Positions 53,440 to 62,588 of a DNA stretch of 64,000 nt are shown in pieces. Numbering within the stretch: position 1 is the first letter of the stretch; the number at the start of each line of letters is the position of its first letter. The position numbers and the translations under genes are program-made. The notes beneath the pieces are model-generated. The model made no database searches. It had not been told where the DNA came from and saw nothing but the letters and a program-made list of their open reading frames with translations. Source of the stretch: Bacteroidales bacterium (GTDB lineage: Bacteria; Bacteroidota; Bacteroidia; Bacteroidales; F082); NCBI GenBank assembly GCA_015493525.1, contig WGCY01000047.1:19233-83232 (forward strand), read 5' to 3'.

Positions 53440-54570
53440 TCACAAAATAAAATCAAGATAATTATCTTTGTTGATTACCTGAAAATCACCTCCATAATTC
53501 TGCAACCAGCTTCTGGGCGGTTTCACTTTGGTTTTGCCGTATTTTATTTCAAAAGCTTTTAAGTGCCCGCCCGACTCTTCCACGTAATCAATTTCGCTGC
53601 CCGAATAAGTCCGCCAGAAATAGCGGTTCGCATATTTCCTTTCGTACAATAGTTTTTTTAACCGTTCGGATAAAATAAAATTCTCCCAGAGTGCCCCGGT
53701 GTCATTTCTCAGGGCCAGGGTATGCAGGTCATCAATCACAATATTCCGGATACCGTTGTCGTAGAAATAAAATTTTGGGGATTTGCTGATTTCTTTTCGC
53801 GGGTTGCGGCTGAAAGCCGGTAAACGGAAGATGACAAACGACTGTTCCAGCAGAAAAAGGTACCGTTCCACCGTTTCACGGTTGAGCCCCAACTGTCGCC
53901 CCAACTCGTGAAGGCTCACCTGCGATCCCAACTGATAGGCCAGCAACCGCAACAAATCCCTTATTTTAAAGGGATATTTGATGTTTTCCATCTCAAAAAT
54001 ATCTTTAAACAGATAGGAAGCACTTATGTCACGGAGATATTCCTCTTTTTCGGCGTAGCCGGTCAACTTAATCACTTCGGGATATTGACCGTAAATGAGC
54101 CTTTCTTCCAGTTGGCTGCCCAATTCAAAACGATTGTGGGTCTGGGCCAGTTCGCCCATAGAAACGGGGAACAGGGTGTAAACCTTTTTGCGGCCGGCAA
54201 GCGATTCGGTAACACGGCTGGAAAGCAAAAAAGAAGAAGAACCGGTAACCAGCACCTTCAAGCCGGGAATTTCATCATGCAGGATTTTTAAATTCAGGCC
54301 AATGTCGTTGATGCGTTGCCCCTCATCAATGAACAGAATTTCGTAACCGTGCACCAGCGCTTTCAACTTAGACAGGTCGCGGCTGGAAAGAATATCGGCA
54401 TATTTTAACTGGTCGGCGTTTGCCCAAAGGGTTTTTAATCCCGTTTTTTCCAAAATAACCTTCGAAAGCGTGGTTTTGCCCGCCTGCCTGGGGCCATAGA
54501 TCAACACTACTTTCCCCGATTGCACTAAATCAGTGAGCACATCGTTAGTTATTTGCCGCGGAATGAACAT
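53440..54570 (-). CDS. AAA_14/DUF4143 family ATP-binding protein
   Basis: 376 aa. Walker A YGPRQAGKTTL (residues 25-35), Walker B YEILFIDEGQRI, sensor VLVTGSSSFLL. A winged-helix middle region (SLHELGRQLGLNRETVERYLFLLE) and a C-terminal DUF4143 nuclease-like domain (FWRTYSGSEIDYVEES, LKAFEIKYGK) follow. The role of these widespread ATPases is not settled. The C-terminal E-I-D ... E-x-K set resembles a PD-(D/E)xK core. The gene is preceded by two tandem palindromes at its promoter, and a relative sits inside the his operon at 59.8-61.0 kb. Confidence 0.88.
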   Translation of the reverse strand: MFIPRQITNDVLTDLVQSGKVVLIYGPRQAGKTTLSKVILEKTGLKTLWANADQLKYADILSSRDLSKLKALVHGYEILFIDEGQRINDIGLNLKILHDEIPGLKVLVTGSSSFLLSSRVTESLAGRKKVYTLFPVSMGELAQTHNRFELGSQLEERLIYGQYPEVIKLTGYAEKEEYLRDISASYLFKDIFEMENIKYPFKIRDLLRLLAYQLGSQVSLHELGRQLGLNRETVERYLFLLEQSFVIFRLPAFSRNPRKEISKSPKFYFYDNGIRNIVIDDLHTLALRNDTGALWENFILSERLKKLLYERKYANRYFWRTYSGSEIDYVEESGGHLKAFEIKYGKTKVKPPRSWLQNYGGDFQVINKDNYLDFIL

Positions 54571-54600
54571 GGTTGTAAATTTTTTACAAAACTACAAATT

Positions 54601-54650
54601 TTTATGGTTAACCGTAAATTTTAGCGTTAATTTTTATGGTAAACCGTAAA
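54601..54650. promoter_or_regulatory. Tandem 18-bp palindromes upstream of the DUF4143 gene (possible operator)
   Basis: TTTATGGTTAACCGTAAA (54601-54618) and TTTATGGTAAACCGTAAA (54633-54650), centres 32 bp apart (three helical turns), both near-palindromic, each embedded in AATTTT runs. They lie 30-80 bp before the start codon of the minus-strand gene and just beyond the hisIE end. They could be an operator read by the winged-helix part of the protein itself. Confidence 0.65.
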
Positions 54651-54668
54651 TTTTCGTTATCACTTTTT

Positions 54669-55295
54669 TTACTTGTGCCGTTCCCGCAACACTTCCAGCA
54701 CCTCTTTAAACCGGAAGCCTTTGGCCTGCAAAAGCACCAAAAAGTGAAACACCAGGTCGGCCGATTCGTTCAGGAACAGCTCGTCATTTTGGTCTTTGGC
54801 TTCAATGACCACTTCCACGGCTTCTTCCCCCACCTTTTGGGCGATTTTGTTGATGCCTTTTTTAAACAACGAGGCCGTGTATGATTTTTCGGTAGGGTTC
54901 TGGCGCCGGTCGGCAATCACCTCCTCCAGCTCCGTCAAAAAACCACATTGCAACCGGTTGGTTTCGCCCCAGCAGGTATCGGTACCCAGGTGGCACACCG
55001 GCCCGTCGGGCAAGGCCTGCACCAGCAGGGTATCGTTGTCGCAATCGGATTTCAGGTCAACGAGGTGCAGATAATTTCCGCTGGTTTCGCCTTTGGTCCA
55101 CAAGGTTTTGCGGCTGCGACTGTAAAAGGTTACCCATTGGGTTTCCAGTGTTTTTTGCAACGCTTCCAGGTTCATATACCCCAGCATCAACACGTTTTTG
55201 GTGTGGGCATCCTGCACAATGGCGGGCACCAGGCCGTTTTGTTTTTCAAAATCCACTGTGATTGTCCTGTTTTTAAATACGAACTTCGATTCCAT
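54669..55295 (-). CDS. hisIE: Bifunctional phosphoribosyl-AMP cyclohydrolase/phosphoribosyl-ATP pyrophosphatase
   Basis: 208 aa. The N-terminal HisI domain has the zinc site in [22 protein letters not shown] and [18 protein letters not shown]. The C-terminal HisE domain has [14 protein letters not shown] and [10 protein letters not shown]. It does steps 2 and 3 of histidine synthesis. Last gene of the his operon, overlapping hisF by 23 bp. No terminator is clear between it and the convergent-side DUF4143 promoter palindromes. Confidence 0.97.
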   Translation of the reverse strand: MESKFVFKNRTITVDFEKQNGLVPAIVQDAHTKNVLMLGYMNLEALQKTLETQWVTFYSRSRKTLWTKGETSGNYLHLVDLKSDCDNDTLLVQALPDGPVCHLGTDTCWGETNRLQCGFLTELEEVIADRRQNPTEKSYTASLFKKGINKIAQKVGEEAVEVVIEAKDQNDELFLNESADLVFHFLVLLQAKGFRFKEVLEVLRERHK

Positions 55296-56028
55296 CTTCT
55301 TTGAGTTTATGTTTTAAATCCTTTATTTTTATTTCACCATAATGAAACACGCTGGCAGCCAGGGCAGCGTCCACATCCGCCTGCAAAAACACATCGGAAA
55401 AATGATGTAGGGTGCCGGCCCCGCCGGAGGCAATGACCGGAATGCGGAGGGTTTGTGCCAATATTTTGTTGGCTCCCAATTCAAACCCGTCTTTTGTTCC
55501 GTCACGGGTCATAGCGGTAAACAAAATTTCACCGGCGCCCCGCTCCTGCCCTTCCCGGGCCCAGGCAAAAAGTTCTTTATCGGTTTCCCGGCGGCCGCCG
55601 TGGGTAAACACTTTCCACTTTCCGTTTACAAAGTTGGCATCAATGGCCAGCACAATGCACTGGTTCCCGAAACGGGCTGCCAGCTCGCTAATGAGTTCCG
55701 GACGGTAAACGGCTGCCGAATTGATGGAAACCTTGTCGGCGCCAGCCCGCAGCAGCTCTTTCACATCCTCCACCCGGCTGATGCCGCCGCCCACCGTAAA
55801 GGGGATATTGATTTCGCGGGCAATTTTTTCAACCAGCGATACCAGCGTTTTCCTTTTGTCGGAAGTAGCGATAATATCCAGAAAAACCAGTTCGTCGGCA
55901 CCCTGTTCCGAATAAATCCGTCCCAGTTCCACCGGATCGCCCGCATCGCGCAGGTTAATGAAGTTGGTGCCTTTTACCGTCCTGCCGTTTTTAATGTCGA
56001 GGCAGGGAATAATGCGTTTAGCCAACAT
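55273..56028 (-). CDS. hisF: Imidazole glycerol phosphate synthase, cyclase subunit
   Basis: 251 aa (beta/alpha)8 barrel starting [20 protein letters not shown]. The catalytic Asp residues are in CLDIKNG and [10 protein letters not shown], and the phosphate sites are [11 protein letters not shown] and [11 protein letters not shown]. With HisH it converts PRFAR to imidazole glycerol phosphate and AICAR. It overlaps hisA by 11 bp and hisIE by 23 bp. Confidence 0.98.
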   Translation of the reverse strand: MLAKRIIPCLDIKNGRTVKGTNFINLRDAGDPVELGRIYSEQGADELVFLDIIATSDKRKTLVSLVEKIAREINIPFTVGGGISRVEDVKELLRAGADKVSINSAAVYRPELISELAARFGNQCIVLAIDANFVNGKWKVFTHGGRRETDKELFAWAREGQERGAGEILFTAMTRDGTKDGFELGANKILAQTLRIPVIASGGAGTLHHFSDVFLQADVDAALAASVFHYGEIKIKDLKHKLKEDGIEVRI

Positions 56029-56740
56029 AATCTTTTATTTGGTCCATGGTAATTTTGTTTTCCAGCAAAGCTTTCCCCACAATGGCACCATCCAGTCGGG
56101 CCTTTTGCAGGGCGGCAAGGTCTCCTGCACTGTTCACCCCGCCGCTGGCAATCAGTTTCAGGGAGGGAAAAGTTTTTATTATTTCGCGGTAAAGCGCCAC
56201 GGCGCTGCCCTGCAGCAGGCCATCGCGGGCAATGTCGGTACAAACCACCGTTTGGATGCCTTTTTGAAGATAAAATTCTAAAAACGGAAAAAGTTCCCAA
56301 TCCGTTTCCGTTTTCCAACCGTTGATGAAGACCTTGCCCTCTTTCACATCGGCGCCAAGAATAATTTTTTCCGGTCCGAAACGTTCCAGCCAGCGGGTGA
56401 CCGTTTCCGGCTTTTTCACGGCAATGCTGCCGGCGGTTACCTGCTGCGCCCCGGCATCAAATACCTGCTCCAGTGCTTCCGTATTTTTTACGCCGCCGCC
56501 GAAGTCAATCAGCAGGCCGGTCCGGGAGGCAATTTGTTCCAATATCTTCAGGTTGACCGGCCGGCCGGCTTTGGCGCCATCCAAATCCACCAGGTGCAAA
56601 TAGCGAAAGCCCTGTTGCTCCAACTTTTCGGCCAAAGCCACCGGGTCGGCATCGTACAGTTTCTTCCGGGCATAATCGCCCTGTTCGAGCCGCACACAAC
56701 GGCCTTCGATAATGTCTATAGCGGGGATAATTCTCATCAT
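56018..56740 (-). CDS. hisA: ProFAR isomerase
   Basis: 240 aa (beta/alpha)8 barrel. Signatures are [20 protein letters not shown] (Asp near 9), [33 protein letters not shown] and [11 protein letters not shown]. It isomerises ProFAR to PRFAR, step 4 of histidine synthesis. Between hisH (1 bp) and hisF (11-bp overlap). Confidence 0.98.
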   Translation of the reverse strand: MMRIIPAIDIIEGRCVRLEQGDYARKKLYDADPVALAEKLEQQGFRYLHLVDLDGAKAGRPVNLKILEQIASRTGLLIDFGGGVKNTEALEQVFDAGAQQVTAGSIAVKKPETVTRWLERFGPEKIILGADVKEGKVFINGWKTETDWELFPFLEFYLQKGIQTVVCTDIARDGLLQGSAVALYREIIKTFPSLKLIASGGVNSAGDLAALQKARLDGAIVGKALLENKITMDQIKDYVG

Positions 56741-56741
56741 T

Positions 56742-57329
56742 TTACTTTTGAATTTCCAAAAAATTCCTCAAAACCTGCTCGCCCGTTTTCCCGCTTTTTT
56801 CGGGGTGAAACTGGCAGGCAAAAAAATTGTCTTTGGCCAGGGCCGCCGAAAAAGGCAGGCCGTATTCGCTTTGTGCCACCGTAAAATCGTTGACCGCCAC
56901 ATAATAGCTGTGCACAAAATAGGCGTATTCCCCCGCGTGCACCCCCCGGAACAAAGGGGATTTCAGTGCAGCCAACGTGTTCCATCCCACCTGGGGCACT
57001 TTTAAGTTTTCCGGAAAGGCCACCGCTTTCGCGGGAAAAATCCCGAGGCATTCGGTATCGCCTTCCTCCGAATAACTTCCCATCAACTGCAACCCGAGGC
57101 AGATACCGAGCACCGGCTGCTTTAGCTGTGGAATTACCTCGTCCAGGCCGTACTGCCGCAGGGCTGCCATAGCCGAAGAGGCTTCGCCCACGCCGGGGAA
57201 AATCACTTTATCCGCCCAGCTTATCTCGCCGGCATCGGCCGTCAGTTTTCCGGAATAACCCAGCCGTTCGAGGGCAAATTGCACCGACCGTACATTTCCG
57301 GCTCCGTAATCGATAATGGCTATGTTCAT
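56742..57329 (-). CDS. hisH: Imidazole glycerol phosphate synthase, glutaminase subunit
   Basis: 195 aa class I glutamine amidotransferase: nucleophile Cys 77 in GICLGLQLMG, His and Glu in FACQFHPEKSG, and the YGAGN N-terminal loop. It feeds ammonia to HisF. Upstream lies a 212-bp gap full of palindromes separating it from hisB. Confidence 0.97.
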   Translation of the reverse strand: MNIAIIDYGAGNVRSVQFALERLGYSGKLTADAGEISWADKVIFPGVGEASSAMAALRQYGLDEVIPQLKQPVLGICLGLQLMGSYSEEGDTECLGIFPAKAVAFPENLKVPQVGWNTLAALKSPLFRGVHAGEYAYFVHSYYVAVNDFTVAQSEYGLPFSAALAKDNFFACQFHPEKSGKTGEQVLRNFLEIQK

Positions 57330-57344
57330 GTTTTTCTATTTTTT

Positions 57345-57541
57345 TCACCGGATTTATATCCGGCATTTTATTCATATTAAAGCCCTTCAGGGTTTTGTAC
57401 TTGTTCAATTCCACCTTTCAGGTCAGGTTCGACCTGAAAGGTGAAGCCGTTTCAGGCGTCCGCATCCCTACCCACTTCGGGTGTCCACGCCCGAAGGATT
57501 CAAATCCTATTCTGCTTTTGGCGTGGACGCCAAAAGCGGTT
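57345..57541. repeat. REP-like palindrome cluster between hisB and hisH
   Basis: At least four hairpins: CACCTTTCAGGTC with its inverse (57412-57443), CTTCGGG/CCCGAAG (57475-57496), GGATTCAAATCC (57497-57508) and GCTTTTGGCGTGGACGCC with inverse (57514-57537), the last ending 4 bases before the hisB stop. The first shares its half-site CCTTTCAGGTC with the 7.0 kb palindrome. Confidence 0.75.
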
Positions 57542-58651
57542 TCAAGTTAGGATACCTTTCGTACTGGGCAATACATCGCTGTCGGCATCGCGTTGCACGG
57601 CCATTTTCAGGGCGCGGGCAAAAGCTTTGAAAACCGCTTCGATTTTGTGATGCTCGTTGGTGCCGGTGGCTTTAATGTTCAGGTTACAACCGGCCGCATC
57701 CGAAAACGACTTAAAAAAATGAAAGAACATCTCCGTAGGCATCTCCCCGATTTTTTCCCTTTTGAATTCGGCCTCCCACACCAGCCAGTTGCGCCCGCCG
57801 AAATCCAGCACCACCTGTGCCAGGCTGTCATCCATCGGAACATAAAACCCGTAACGGCTGATTCCTTTTTTGTCGCCCAACGCCTCTTTGACCGCCTGTC
57901 CCACCACCAAGGCCGTATCTTCGATGGTGTGGTGCTCGTCCACGTGCAAGTCACCCGTAACCTGCAAAGCCATATCCATCCCGCCGTGGCGGCTGACCTG
58001 TTCCAGCATATGGTCGAAAAAACCAATACCGGTGTGAATGTCCGCTATTCCTTCGCCATCCAAGTTCAATGTGAGCGAGATATCGGTTTCTTTGGTTTTC
58101 CGGTTGACCGTTACCCGCCTTGCCTTCCTCTTTAAAAAACGGTAAATCTCTTTCCAGGAAGGTGTTTGCAACACTTGTGTTTTCGAGTCAAAACCCGGTT
58201 TTCCGGGGCCGGCCAGCAAAATGCCTTTGCAGCCCAGATTGGCGGCCAGTTCCATATCGGTAAGCCGGTCGCCGATGACAAACGAATTTTTCAGGTCATA
58301 ACCGCTTTCCATGTATTTTCTCAACAACCCGGTCCGGGGTTTCCGCGTGGGCGCATTTTCTTCCGGGAAACTGCGGTCGATGAGGATATCGGAAAACACA
58401 ATCCCCTCATTCTCCAGGGCTTTCAAGATTTTGTTTTGCACCGGCCAAAAATCCTTTTCGGGAAAAGCATCCGTTCCCAGCCCGTCCTGGTTACTGACCA
58501 TCACCAACTCGTAATCCAGTTCGGCAATTTGCGACAAGTAGCGAAAAACGCCGGGATAAAATTCCAGTTTTTCCAGGCTGTCCACCTGAAAATCTTCTGG
58601 CGGTTCGCGTACCAGGGTGCCATCGCGGTCGATAAAGAGTACTTTTTTCAT
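57542..58651 (-). CDS. hisB: Bifunctional histidinol-phosphatase/imidazoleglycerol-phosphate dehydratase
   Basis: 369 aa. The HAD phosphatase half (about 1-165) starts [20 protein letters not shown] with catalytic Asp-x-Asp at 8-10 and [13 protein letters not shown]. The dehydratase half (about 180-369) carries [30 protein letters not shown] and [20 protein letters not shown]. It catalyses steps 6 and 8 of histidine synthesis. REP-like palindromes crowd both ends, including one abutting the stop codon. Confidence 0.98.
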   Translation of the reverse strand: MKKVLFIDRDGTLVREPPEDFQVDSLEKLEFYPGVFRYLSQIAELDYELVMVSNQDGLGTDAFPEKDFWPVQNKILKALENEGIVFSDILIDRSFPEENAPTRKPRTGLLRKYMESGYDLKNSFVIGDRLTDMELAANLGCKGILLAGPGKPGFDSKTQVLQTPSWKEIYRFLKRKARRVTVNRKTKETDISLTLNLDGEGIADIHTGIGFFDHMLEQVSRHGGMDMALQVTGDLHVDEHHTIEDTALVVGQAVKEALGDKKGISRYGFYVPMDDSLAQVVLDFGGRNWLVWEAEFKREKIGEMPTEMFFHFFKSFSDAAGCNLNIKATGTNEHHKIEAVFKAFARALKMAVQRDADSDVLPSTKGILT

Positions 58652-58670
58652 ATTTATTGTATCAATATTG

Positions 58671-58739
58671 TTTCGGGCGTCCGCGCCCGAAATGGTTATA
58701 AATCATTATTGTTCTGCTTCAGGCGTGGACGCCTGAAGC
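58671..58739. repeat. Two REP-like palindromes between hisC and hisB, one inside the hisC 3' end
   Basis: TTTCGGGCGTCCGCGCCCGA with AA (58671-58692) in the 54-bp gap, and GCTTCAGGCGTGGACGCC with TGAAGC (58716-58739), which lies within the last codons of hisC and encodes QASTPEA. Confidence 0.75.
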
Positions 58740-59794
58740 GGGGGCAATTGCAATATATTTTTCAATTCAAATAAGAGTCTTTCGTTTTCTTCCGGCGTGC
58801 CCATGGTAATGCGCAGGCACGAAGTGCAGTGCAAAATACCCGAACGGTTGCGCACCACAATGCCTTCTTCCAGCAGTTTCCGGTAAACTTCCGTTGCGTT
58901 TTTCATTTCTACCAGCAGAAAATTGGCATCGGATGGAAAAACTTTTTTTATGCCGGGCAAAGTTTCCAGGGCCCGCCGCATTTTTTCTTTTTCCTGCCTG
59001 ACGAGAGCTATCCGCTCCTTTGTTTTTTCCGGGAGTGCCAGTTGCTTCAGCGCTTCCTGCTGGCTCATTAAATTGACATTGTACGGGGGCTTAATCCGGT
59101 TCAGCACCCGGATGATTTCTTTGCCGGCAAACCCTAGCCCCAGGCGCAATGCTGCCATTCCCCAGGCTTTCGAAAGCGTTTGTACCACTACCAGGTTCGG
59201 AAAAACGGAAAGCCTTTCGAGCCATCCCGGCTTTTCCGAGAAATCGGCGTAAGCCTCGTCAACCACCACCAGTGCCCGCGTGTTAAGCAGGATGGTTTCC
59301 ACCTCTTCCGTTTCCAAAGCATTACCGGTGGGATTGTTGGGCGAACAAAGCACAATCAGTTTGGTGTTGGCATCGGCCAGTGCCAACACCTTTTCCGCAT
59401 TCAGGCTGAAATCCGGCTCCAGGTCAGCTTCACGGCACTGCACATCGTTCACTTCGGCCAGCACATTGTACATCCCGTAGCCGGGACGAAGGGTTACCAC
59501 ATTGTCGAGCCGCGGCTCGCAAAAAGCGCGAAAAAGCAAATCGAGCACCTCATCGCTGCCGTTGCCGATAAAAATATTCTCCACCGGAACATCTTTCACT
59601 TTGGACACGGCTTTTTTTAGTTCCCTTTGCCAGGGGTCGGGATAGCGGTTATACCCTGTGGGAAAGGGGTTTTCGTTGGCATCCAGCCACACTTCGGCCG
59701 TATCGGAATAATCGTCGCGGGCCGAGGAGTAGGGCATCATCTGCGCCACGTTTTTACGGACAATTTTTTGAATATCAAATAACTTCATAAACAA
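58706..59794 (-). CDS. hisC: Histidinol-phosphate aminotransferase
   Basis: 362 aa class I/II PLP aminotransferase. DANENPFPTGYNRYPDP, IGNGSDEVLDLLFRAFCEP, CSPNNPTGNALE and VVDEAYADF precede the PLP-lysine motif QTLSKAWGMAALRLG. It converts imidazole acetol phosphate to histidinol phosphate. The last residues (LPPLQASTPEAEQ) come from a REP-like palindrome and are likely an extension beyond the native C-terminus. A second ATG two codons in is also possible. Confidence 0.96.
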   Translation of the reverse strand: MFMKLFDIQKIVRKNVAQMMPYSSARDDYSDTAEVWLDANENPFPTGYNRYPDPWQRELKKAVSKVKDVPVENIFIGNGSDEVLDLLFRAFCEPRLDNVVTLRPGYGMYNVLAEVNDVQCREADLEPDFSLNAEKVLALADANTKLIVLCSPNNPTGNALETEEVETILLNTRALVVVDEAYADFSEKPGWLERLSVFPNLVVVQTLSKAWGMAALRLGLGFAGKEIIRVLNRIKPPYNVNLMSQQEALKQLALPEKTKERIALVRQEKEKMRRALETLPGIKKVFPSDANFLLVEMKNATEVYRKLLEEGIVVRNRSGILHCTSCLRITMGTPEENERLLFELKNILQLPPLQASTPEAEQ

Positions 59795-59797
59795 TAT

Positions 59798-60964
59798 TTA
59801 CAACTTTTTAAGCGTTTCAACAATCGTTTTTAAAGGGGCCACGGTCACATTTTCCCTCACCGGATAAGCCGATTCCACCGGTGCTGCTACCCAGGCCTGA
59901 TTTATTTCCAAATCCTGCATAGCGTGGTAAAAGCCTGCCGAAAGCTTTGGCGCAGAAGAGAGTTTGCATTCAACGGCGTACCGTTTATTGCCTTTTTCAA
60001 GGATCAAATCGATTTCACTGCCATTGGAAGTACGGAAAAATGAGGGAGAAACACCTTCAACATTCCCCAAAATATTTTCAATAACCAGCGTTTCCCAGGA
60101 AGCCCCGGCAACCGGATGGCCAAAAAGCGTGTCAAAATCGTCGATGTTCAACAGTGCGTGCAAAATTCCGGTATCCCGGATGTAAACTTTCGGTGATTTC
60201 ACCAGCCTTTTTTTCAGGTTGCCGTGAAAAGGCCTCAGGATGCGGACCATATACGTTTCGTGTAAAACATCAAGGTAATTCCGCACCATGGTATGGCTGA
60301 CTCCCAATGAATTTCCAAGTTGGGCATAGTTTGCCAGTTGCCCTTGGGCATGGGCAATCATTTGCCACAGTTTTTTCATCATGAGCGGCGGATAGTAAAT
60401 ACCTAGGTTCGGAATATCCCTTTCCAGGAATGTTGTGATAAAACTTTTCCGCCATTTATAGCTCACCTTATTGTTTTCCGCCAGATAGCTACGGGGAAAA
60501 CCACCGCGGATCCAGTATTTGTCGTTGAGGTTGTTGTTTTGCATAAACGGGATTTCCGAAACCAAAAACGGGGTCAGTTCCTGATAAACAATCCGGCCGG
60601 CCAGGCTTTCGCTGCTCTGCCGGATCAAATCGGGCGAAGCGGAACCCAAAATGAGAAACTGTCCGTTATGTCCCTGCCTGTCGATCACCCCCCTTAAAAC
60701 CGGAAACAGTTCGGGAACACGCTGAATTTCATCCAGGCAAATCAACTTTCCGGCATACTGTTTGAAAAACAGGGAAGGTTCTGCCAGTTTGGCCAGGTCA
60801 TCCGGATTTTCCAGGTCAAGGTACACACTGCCCGGATGTTTTTTAATCAACGACCGGGCCAATGTGGATTTTCCGCATTGCCGCGGGCCGAAAATGGCCA
60901 CAGCGGGAAAATGCTTTAAATCTTCTTCAATGCTTTTTGAAGCTTCTCTGTTAATGAATTTCAT
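59798..60964 (-). CDS. AAA_14/DUF4143 ATP-binding protein lodged in the his operon
   Basis: 388 aa. Walker A FGPRQCGKSTLAR (residues 30-42), Walker B LICLDEIQRVPEL, sensor FLILGSASPDL. A winged-helix part (QLANYAQLGNSLGVSHTMVRNYLDVLHET) and a C-terminal DUF4143 domain with GSEIDLILEKGNKRYAVECK, again a D-E-x-K nuclease-like set. It has no known link to histidine synthesis. It follows hisD by 94 bp, has its own promoter box, and ends only 3 bp before hisC, so hisC and the rest of the operon are read through it. Confidence 0.88.
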   Translation of the reverse strand: MKFINREASKSIEEDLKHFPAVAIFGPRQCGKSTLARSLIKKHPGSVYLDLENPDDLAKLAEPSLFFKQYAGKLICLDEIQRVPELFPVLRGVIDRQGHNGQFLILGSASPDLIRQSSESLAGRIVYQELTPFLVSEIPFMQNNNLNDKYWIRGGFPRSYLAENNKVSYKWRKSFITTFLERDIPNLGIYYPPLMMKKLWQMIAHAQGQLANYAQLGNSLGVSHTMVRNYLDVLHETYMVRILRPFHGNLKKRLVKSPKVYIRDTGILHALLNIDDFDTLFGHPVAGASWETLVIENILGNVEGVSPSFFRTSNGSEIDLILEKGNKRYAVECKLSSAPKLSAGFYHAMQDLEINQAWVAAPVESAYPVRENVTVAPLKTIVETLKKL

Positions 60965-61002
60965 GGCTTTTGTTGTTTAATCCCGATAATATTATCTTAC
61001 GG

Positions 61003-61010
61003 CAAAGATA
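61003..61010 (-). promoter_or_regulatory. -7 promoter box of the DUF4143 gene inside the his operon
   Basis: TATCTTTG on the minus strand matches TAnnTTTG, 38 nt before the ATG. An inverted repeat TTGAAA-7 nt-TTTCAA (61028-61046) lies just upstream and could be a binding site. This promoter would also drive hisCBHAF(IE). Confidence 0.5.
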
Positions 61011-61058
61011 CTAAAAAAGTATGTAAATTGAAATATTTAGTTTCAAATTACAACTTTT

Positions 61059-62378
61059 TTAAGGGTGTTTTGCGCTTCCGGATACCATATCTATCCCTTT
61101 CAAAGCTGCCAGCCGGAGGGTAGCGGCCTGCGCGTGCGCTTCCAGCCCTTCGGCTTTGGCCATCACTTCAATGCTTTTGCCCAGGTTGCGCATCCCTTCC
61201 GGGGAAATACGCTGAAAACTGATTTTTTTGGTGAAATCGTCCATTCCCAGGCTGCCGTAACTGCGGGCAAAACCGCCGGTGGGCAGGGTGTGGTTGGTGC
61301 CCGACACATAGTCGCCGGCACTTTCGGGCGTGTAACCGCCCAGAAAAACGGAACCGGCATTCTGCAGGTTTTTCAGGTAAAAGGCTTCCTCCCGCGAAAC
61401 AATAATCAAATGCTCGGGCGCATATTCATTGACAAAATCCATGGTTTCCGCTTTATCGGAAGAAAAGAGGAAACGGGCGTTTTGCAACGACTTCCGGGCT
61501 ATTTCCCTGCGGGGAAGTTTTTCCAGTTGTTTGTCCAGCGCATCGTTCACCGATTCCAGAAACTCCAGTGAATCGGAAATACACACCACCTGGCTGTCGG
61601 GGCCGTGTTCGGCCTGCGAAAGCAGGTCGGAAGCCACAAAAGCGGGGCTGGCGGTATCGTCGGCAATGACCAGCAATTCGGAAGGGCCTGCCGGCATATC
61701 GATGGCCACCCCTTCGGTTTGCGCTTTTCGCTTGGCGGCTGTAACATACTGGTTGCCGGGACCAAATATTTTATCCACTTTGGGAATACTTTCGGTTCCG
61801 TAGGTTAACGCAGCAATGGCCTGAATGCCGCCGGCTTTGACCACCTTGTCCACGCCGGTAATCCGGGCAGCAAAGAGTATGGCCGGTGCTATCCCGCCCC
61901 GGGTATCGGGCGGTGTGCAGAGCACAATCTGCCGGCAGCCGGCAATCTGTGCCGGAATGGCCAGCATCAATACCGTGGAAAACAACGGCGCCGTGCCGCC
62001 CGGAATGTAAATGCCCACCTTTTCCACCGGAACACTTTTTTGCCAACACCGGACCCCCTGTTCCGTTTCCACGGAAAACCCCTGCGACTGCTGTGCCTTG
62101 TGAAACGTTTCGATGTTCTTTTTGGCTTTTAAAATGGCCCGCCGCAAGTCTTCGGGCACCTGAACAGCCCCTTTTTCCCACTCTTCTTTACTTACGGTAA
62201 GCCCGGAAAGTGCCACCTTGTCGAATTGGCGGGTGAAATCCTTTACCGCCTCATCGCCCGAAACCCTGACCTTGTCAAAAACCCGGGAAACAAGGGCATC
62301 CAAATCACCGGTTCGCAACCGGGGCCGTTGGCACAATTCCGGCCATTCCGAACGGGGGATGTTTTTGTATATTTTCAT
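61059..62378 (-). CDS. hisD: Histidinol dehydrogenase
   Basis: 439 aa. Signatures are VGIYIPGGTAPLFSTVLMLA, GPGNQYVTAAKRKAQ, IDMPAGPSELLVIAD, LSQAEHGPDSQV with the zinc/catalytic His, and AGSVFLGGYTPESAGDYVSG with TNHTLPTGG. It oxidises histidinol to histidine, the last two steps. Second gene of the operon, separated from hisG by 210 bp of palindromes. Confidence 0.98.
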   Translation of the reverse strand: MKIYKNIPRSEWPELCQRPRLRTGDLDALVSRVFDKVRVSGDEAVKDFTRQFDKVALSGLTVSKEEWEKGAVQVPEDLRRAILKAKKNIETFHKAQQSQGFSVETEQGVRCWQKSVPVEKVGIYIPGGTAPLFSTVLMLAIPAQIAGCRQIVLCTPPDTRGGIAPAILFAARITGVDKVVKAGGIQAIAALTYGTESIPKVDKIFGPGNQYVTAAKRKAQTEGVAIDMPAGPSELLVIADDTASPAFVASDLLSQAEHGPDSQVVCISDSLEFLESVNDALDKQLEKLPRREIARKSLQNARFLFSSDKAETMDFVNEYAPEHLIIVSREEAFYLKNLQNAGSVFLGGYTPESAGDYVSGTNHTLPTGGFARSYGSLGMDDFTKKISFQRISPEGMRNLGKSIEVMAKAEGLEAHAQAATLRLAALKGIDMVSGSAKHP

Positions 62379-62419
62379 AAACCTGTTTTGATAAATGATT
62401 AAACTCTAATTTTATTGCT

Positions 62420-62565
62420 CCTCCGGATTTGAAATCCGGAGGTTTCTAAACCGGGGGATTTTAAATCCCCCAGTCCTGTAACATTCGGATTACCCACCTG
62501 AATCGGGCAGGCAAATCCGAATGAGTAGGGCAGTTTGCTTAACTTTCGGGTTACAAACCCGAAAG
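62420..62565. repeat. REP-like palindrome cluster between hisG and hisD
   Basis: Four hairpins in 146 bp: CCTCCGGATTTGAAATCCGG (62420-62442), GGGGGATTTTAAATCCCCC (62453-62471), ATTCGGATT ... AATCCGAAT (62483-62522) and CTTTCGGGTTACAAACCCGA (62543-62565). The third matches the element at 26448-26488 in both arms and in the following GAG. Confidence 0.8.
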
Positions 62566-62588
62566 AGCAGTTAGGGAGACGGAAAAAC

